Of a stretch of 64,000 nt of DNA, positions 60,903-64,000 are shown one piece after another; position 1 is the stretch's first letter, and each line of letters opens with the position of its first letter. Both the position numbers and the translations under genes were made by a program. Source of the DNA: Nannocystis pusilla (GTDB lineage: Bacteria; Myxococcota_A; Polyangia; Nannocystales; Nannocystaceae); the NCBI RefSeq assembly GCF_020073745.1, contig NZ_JAIRAU010000011.1:1-64000 (forward strand). The letters are read 5' to 3'. The notes beneath the pieces were generated by a model. It was not told the origin of the DNA and made no database searches. It saw only the letters and a program-made list of their open reading frames with translations.

Positions 60903-63673
60903 GGCTGTTCCTCCCACGGGGCGACCGGCTGCAGCGTGAGCTGGAGCAGGGTTCGGGTGTCGGCGGCGATGTCGTACAGCGCGCTCGGCAGGACCTCGGC
61001 GACGATCTCGATCGTCGTGCCGCCGGCGGCCGGGACGAAGCTGTCCGCAAAGACAGCCACGGTGCGGGTCCCCGCCGGCGAGCGGACGAACCGGGCGATC
61101 TGCGCGCCGCCGAACTGCGCCAGCCGCAACGCCTGTCGGGTCGCCGGGACCAGCCGCTTGCACGCCGGGTCGGGCTGGTTCGGCGCCTGCTCGAGCGCGG
61201 GCTCGTCGCGCAGGCGCCACAGCGGCTCGGCGGCGTCGATGAGGATCGCGTGCGGGACCCACTTGCTCAGCGCCGGCCGGAACACCCAGTAGATCGTGAA
61301 GCCGGTGTCGCTCCCGGCCGGCAACGCCTGCTCGCCGGCGCGGGTGAGCGCCTCCTCGATGCTGCGGACGGGCAGGACGACCTCGCCGGCGCCGGTGAAC
61401 CCGAGCGGGGCCGCGAGCGCGCGGTGGAGGATCCGCCGCCCGCGCGTGGCCTCGATCAGGGCCGCCAGCGAGGCGAAGCGCGAGGTCGTGAAGCTGCGGC
61501 GGAACAGCGGCACCACCGGCTTCTGCTCGTCCCCCGGCGGCACCGGGTACGGCGGATCGAGCTCGATGTCGAAGGTGTAGTGCATGCACGGCAAGAGCGG
61601 CACCGGCGAGGTCCATGAGGCGTGGCGGCCGACGCTGAAGCTGCCGCCGACGCAATTGAACCGGTCGGGGTAATTCCTCATCAACACGAGCAGCGCCTCG
61701 CGGTACGGCGCGCCGAACTCGGCCGCGACCGCGTCGAGGTCGACGACCTCGGCGCTCGGCAGCGGCACGCCGTCGGCCCCCCGGACGACGAACCGCAGCT
61801 GCTTGCCGTACTGCGCGTACAGCCGCACGATCGCCTCGTCGTCGAACACCAGCTTGACCGGGTCCTCGTAGAAGTGGAACTTCTCGCCCTGCTGCGGCGT
61901 GCTGCCGTACACGTGGGCGTCGAGCCGCGCCGGCGGGCGGTCGTCGGTGCGGAACTGGAACGCCTGCGACCGGCCGGCGTAGTCGGTGAGGTTGCCGTCC
62001 TTGTCGCGCGCGACGGCGTCGTAGTCGACGGTGAGCGTGTAGACGGTGTCGTTCGCCAATAGCGGCACCCGAGCGCCGCCACCGAGGTAACCAATCAGGG
62101 TCTTGAGCTCGCCGTCGGCGACCGCCGTCTCGGACTGCCAGCGGATCTTCTCGCTCTGCGGGCACACCTCGATCACGCCGACGATCGCCCGCGCCGGGAC
62201 GTCGTAATCCTTGAACTGCGCCGGGATCGCCAGCTGCAGCCGCTCGCCCTGGTTCTTGACCGTGAACAGGATCTTCTTCAGCGCGGCGAACTGCGCCTCG
62301 GCGAGGAACTGCGCGACCGGCAGGACGTCGGCCGCCCACGGGCCGTTGGGGTCCAGCCAGTCGGCGGGCAGGCCGGTGATGCCGGAGATCGGCAGCGTCG
62401 GGATGTCCTCGAGCTCCTCCTCGACCAGGATCTGGCCGGTGGCGTCGAGCTGGCGCACCCGCAGGCCGCCGGCCCTGGTCAGGCGCGCGTCGACGGCCAT
62501 GAACACGCGGGCGTTGCCGGCGCCGGTGCGGAAGGTGATCCAGCGGTCGTCACCTGTCTCTTGCAGCAGGTTTTCGAGCTGCCAGTCGAGCTCGATCGGG
62601 TTGTCGAGCCGGCGCTGGCGCGCGAGCGGCAGCTGCAGCGCGCGGGTGCACGCGCCGGCGGGCAGCTGGCCCTTCTTGCCGCCCTGCTTGCCGCCGGGCT
62701 TGTCGAGCTCGACGGGGTCGCGGCCGAGCACCAGCGCCGGGTCGCGGTAGGGCCCACCTGCCCCTCGGGACAGGATGTCGAGAAACCCGAGCCCGGCCGC
62801 CCGCACCGGCTCGTCGACGCGCATCGCCGTCGGCGGCGGGGTGGTGCGGCGGGTGCCCGGCGCGTCGGGCTGGGCGCGGCCGGCGAGCGTCCAGCCGCTC
62901 CCGGACGGGCCGATGGCCTGGCCGCAGCAGCTGAACAGCACGCACACCGGCCTGGCGATGGGCGTGCACAGCCCGCCCCAGCGCTGCTCGACCTGCAGGT
63001 CGAGGTCGTGCGAGCGCTCGAGCGCGTGCTCGCCGGGCGTCGGCACGCGGCTCATCAACGCCAGGTCGATGCGCGTCTCACTGCCCTGCGGGCCGGACCC
63101 CTGCCCGGGCCGCCAGGTCGCGGGAATCGGGCCGGCGCCGGCCACCGGCGGGGAGATCGCGATCGAGGTGATCGTGTACTTCACCTGGCGACCGCCGCCG
63201 ACGTCGATGAATTCGTCGGGCGTCTTGTTCGGCGGGACCGCCAGCGGCGCGGTGAAGGTCGACGCGCCGCTGACCACCGGCGGGGCGTGCAGCTGGAGCA
63301 CCGGCACGCTGTCGACCGGGACCTCGGGCAGCTCGCCGGCGCCGCCGAGCGGGCGCGCGTCGCCGAGGCTGGCGTCGATCGGCCGCTCGCCGCCCTGCCC
63401 GGCCACCAGCACCGGCGCGCGGCTCTGCAAGTAGACGTTGCGGACCAGCGGCGGCGGCTCGAGGTCGTGCGAGCCCGAGCCGACGTGGAATTCGACGCAG
63501 CCCTCGACGCTGAAGAAGAACAGGTCGATCTTGCCGCACACGTGGCGGTCGAGCGGCGTCGGCTCCGAGCCGACGAGCGTCGACAGGTAGCGGTCGATGT
63601 GCGCCGGGAAGACGAAGCCCGCCAGAGACGACGGCGAGAGCAGCTCATACGGTCCGAAGCGCGTCGCTGGCAT
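60899..63673 (-). CDS. Very large unrecognised protein
   Basis: 924 residues with a GAGGAGG site before MPATRFGPYELLSPSSLAG. No signal peptide, membrane helix or catalytic motif is evident. The composition is beta-rich with conserved-looking blocks such as KIDLFFFSVEGCVEFHVGSG, SRAPVLVAGQGGERPIDASL, PVDSVPVLQLHAPPVVSG, RQVKYTITSIAISPP and MHYTFDIELDPPYPVPPG. Translationally coupled to the downstream gene, so the two probably form a complex. An extracellular-injection, adhesin or surface-shell component is conceivable but unsupported. Two 14-bp units lie inside. Confidence 0.75.
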   Translation of the reverse strand: MPATRFGPYELLSPSSLAGFVFPAHIDRYLSTLVGSEPTPLDRHVCGKIDLFFFSVEGCVEFHVGSGSHDLEPPPLVRNVYLQSRAPVLVAGQGGERPIDASLGDARPLGGAGELPEVPVDSVPVLQLHAPPVVSGASTFTAPLAVPPNKTPDEFIDVGGGRQVKYTITSIAISPPVAGAGPIPATWRPGQGSGPQGSETRIDLALMSRVPTPGEHALERSHDLDLQVEQRWGGLCTPIARPVCVLFSCCGQAIGPSGSGWTLAGRAQPDAPGTRRTTPPPTAMRVDEPVRAAGLGFLDILSRGAGGPYRDPALVLGRDPVELDKPGGKQGGKKGQLPAGACTRALQLPLARQRRLDNPIELDWQLENLLQETGDDRWITFRTGAGNARVFMAVDARLTRAGGLRVRQLDATGQILVEEELEDIPTLPISGITGLPADWLDPNGPWAADVLPVAQFLAEAQFAALKKILFTVKNQGERLQLAIPAQFKDYDVPARAIVGVIEVCPQSEKIRWQSETAVADGELKTLIGYLGGGARVPLLANDTVYTLTVDYDAVARDKDGNLTDYAGRSQAFQFRTDDRPPARLDAHVYGSTPQQGEKFHFYEDPVKLVFDDEAIVRLYAQYGKQLRFVVRGADGVPLPSAEVVDLDAVAAEFGAPYREALLVLMRNYPDRFNCVGGSFSVGRHASWTSPVPLLPCMHYTFDIELDPPYPVPPGDEQKPVVPLFRRSFTTSRFASLAALIEATRGRRILHRALAAPLGFTGAGEVVLPVRSIEEALTRAGEQALPAGSDTGFTIYWVFRPALSKWVPHAILIDAAEPLWRLRDEPALEQAPNQPDPACKRLVPATRQALRLAQFGGAQIARFVRSPAGTRTVAVFADSFVPAAGGTTIEIVAEVLPSALYDIAADTRTLLQLTLQPVAPWEEQP
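61042..61055. repeat. 14-bp repeat unit, one mismatch
   Basis: TGTCCGCAAAGACA, in the coding region of the large unrecognised gene. Confidence 0.5.
62759..62772. repeat. 14-bp repeat unit, one mismatch
   Basis: TGCCCCTCGGGACA, in the same gene. Weaker relatives lie nearby at 62555 (TGTCTCTTGCAGCA) and 60816 (TGTCTCGGAGGTCA). Confidence 0.5.
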
Positions 63674-64000
63674 GCCTGTTCCCTCCTCGGGCTCGCGGGG
63701 AGCGAACGATAGAAAGAGGGTTGTTGCGAGATCAAGGATCGTTATCGGACCCGTGGTCTCGCGGCCCCGATCGCGGGCGCTGCGGCGATGACGTGACGCC
63801 ACGCGACGAATGTCAGCACTCGGCAGCGATCGTCAAAGACGCGGTCTCCGCCGCGCTGGGGCCCGTGGGGCCCGAGGCGGGTCCCCGGCGGCCCCACGTT
63901 CGGGAGGCGGCGGCGATCTCGGCGCCACGCCTCGGGAATCCACGGAGGCACCGATGAACGCGCATTCATGACAGGGCGTGACGTGAATGCTCCTCAAAAC
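63674..64000. other. Right edge, no complete gene
   Basis: 327 bp upstream of the large minus-strand gene, presumably its promoter region. Short frames here look random. The coupled genes on the left may belong to an operon whose earlier members lie beyond the window. Confidence 0.5.

Overview
The window is very GC-rich (roughly 70% by eye) and densely packed. It reads as a chromosome segment of a predatory or social myxobacterium. Nannocystaceae (Nannocystis-like) is my best guess, from the many lipoproteins with Ser/Thr/Gly-rich linkers after the lipobox, a Ser/Thr kinase with an HRDFKPEN catalytic loop and TPR tail, an FHA-GGDEF protein, very large hybrid histidine kinases, and many short Cys-rich secreted proteins. 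The taxon is inferred. No rRNA, tRNA, CRISPR array, insertion sequence, integrase or phage structural module was recognised.

Layout. 0-13.4 kb: a lipoprotein with its own terminator; a VOC/ArsR/SRPBCC operon; a SIMPL-domain protein; a Cys-rich lipoprotein with a carbohydrate-esterase-like domain; an OmpR-type response regulator and its histidine kinase; a methyltransferase divergent from a TetR regulator with a palindromic operator between them; three lipoproteins and a glutathione S-transferase. 13.4-22.7 kb: a gene-poor kilobase ending in the frameshifted tail of an aminotransferase-like gene, an S9-family peptidase lipoprotein, a large STAND NTPase with TPR-like repeats, a membrane protein and an FHA-GGDEF protein. 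22.8-33.3 kb: a sigma54-dependent response regulator and kinase divergent from a complete RND efflux operon (adaptor, pump, outer-membrane channel), then a cytochrome P450. 33.3-44.2 kb: a stand-alone GyrB-like ATPase, a Hint-domain secreted protein, a lipoprotein, and two hybrid kinases, the first with about thirteen HAMP units. 44.2-53.7 kb: AlkB and GNAT genes, two tandem NADAR proteins, a HelD-like helicase, lipoproteins, and a zinc ribbon joined to an orphan DnaK-type substrate-binding domain. 53.7-64 kb: a hairpin-rich intergenic region, a Ser/Thr kinase with TPRs, two low-complexity secreted proteins, and two large translationally coupled genes I cannot identify.

The most unusual signal is a dispersed DNA element of 14 bp, TGTCC-N4-GGACA. 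It is often head-to-tail with an exact 14-bp period, so that unit junctions read GGACA|TGTCC. I find ten exact copies and more than fifteen one- or two-mismatch copies. They lie in intergenic arrays and also inside genes in all three reading frames, and none meets my criterion between about 16.9 and 35.5 kb. In one intergenic site three units form a perfect 19-bp stem, next to a minus-strand terminator-like hairpin. In two unrelated genes the element encodes the same C-terminal WL(S/T)GHV tail. I know of no described family with this sequence. Candidate roles (operator array, uptake-type signal, HIP1-like iterated palindrome, structured RNA or terminator) remain inference.
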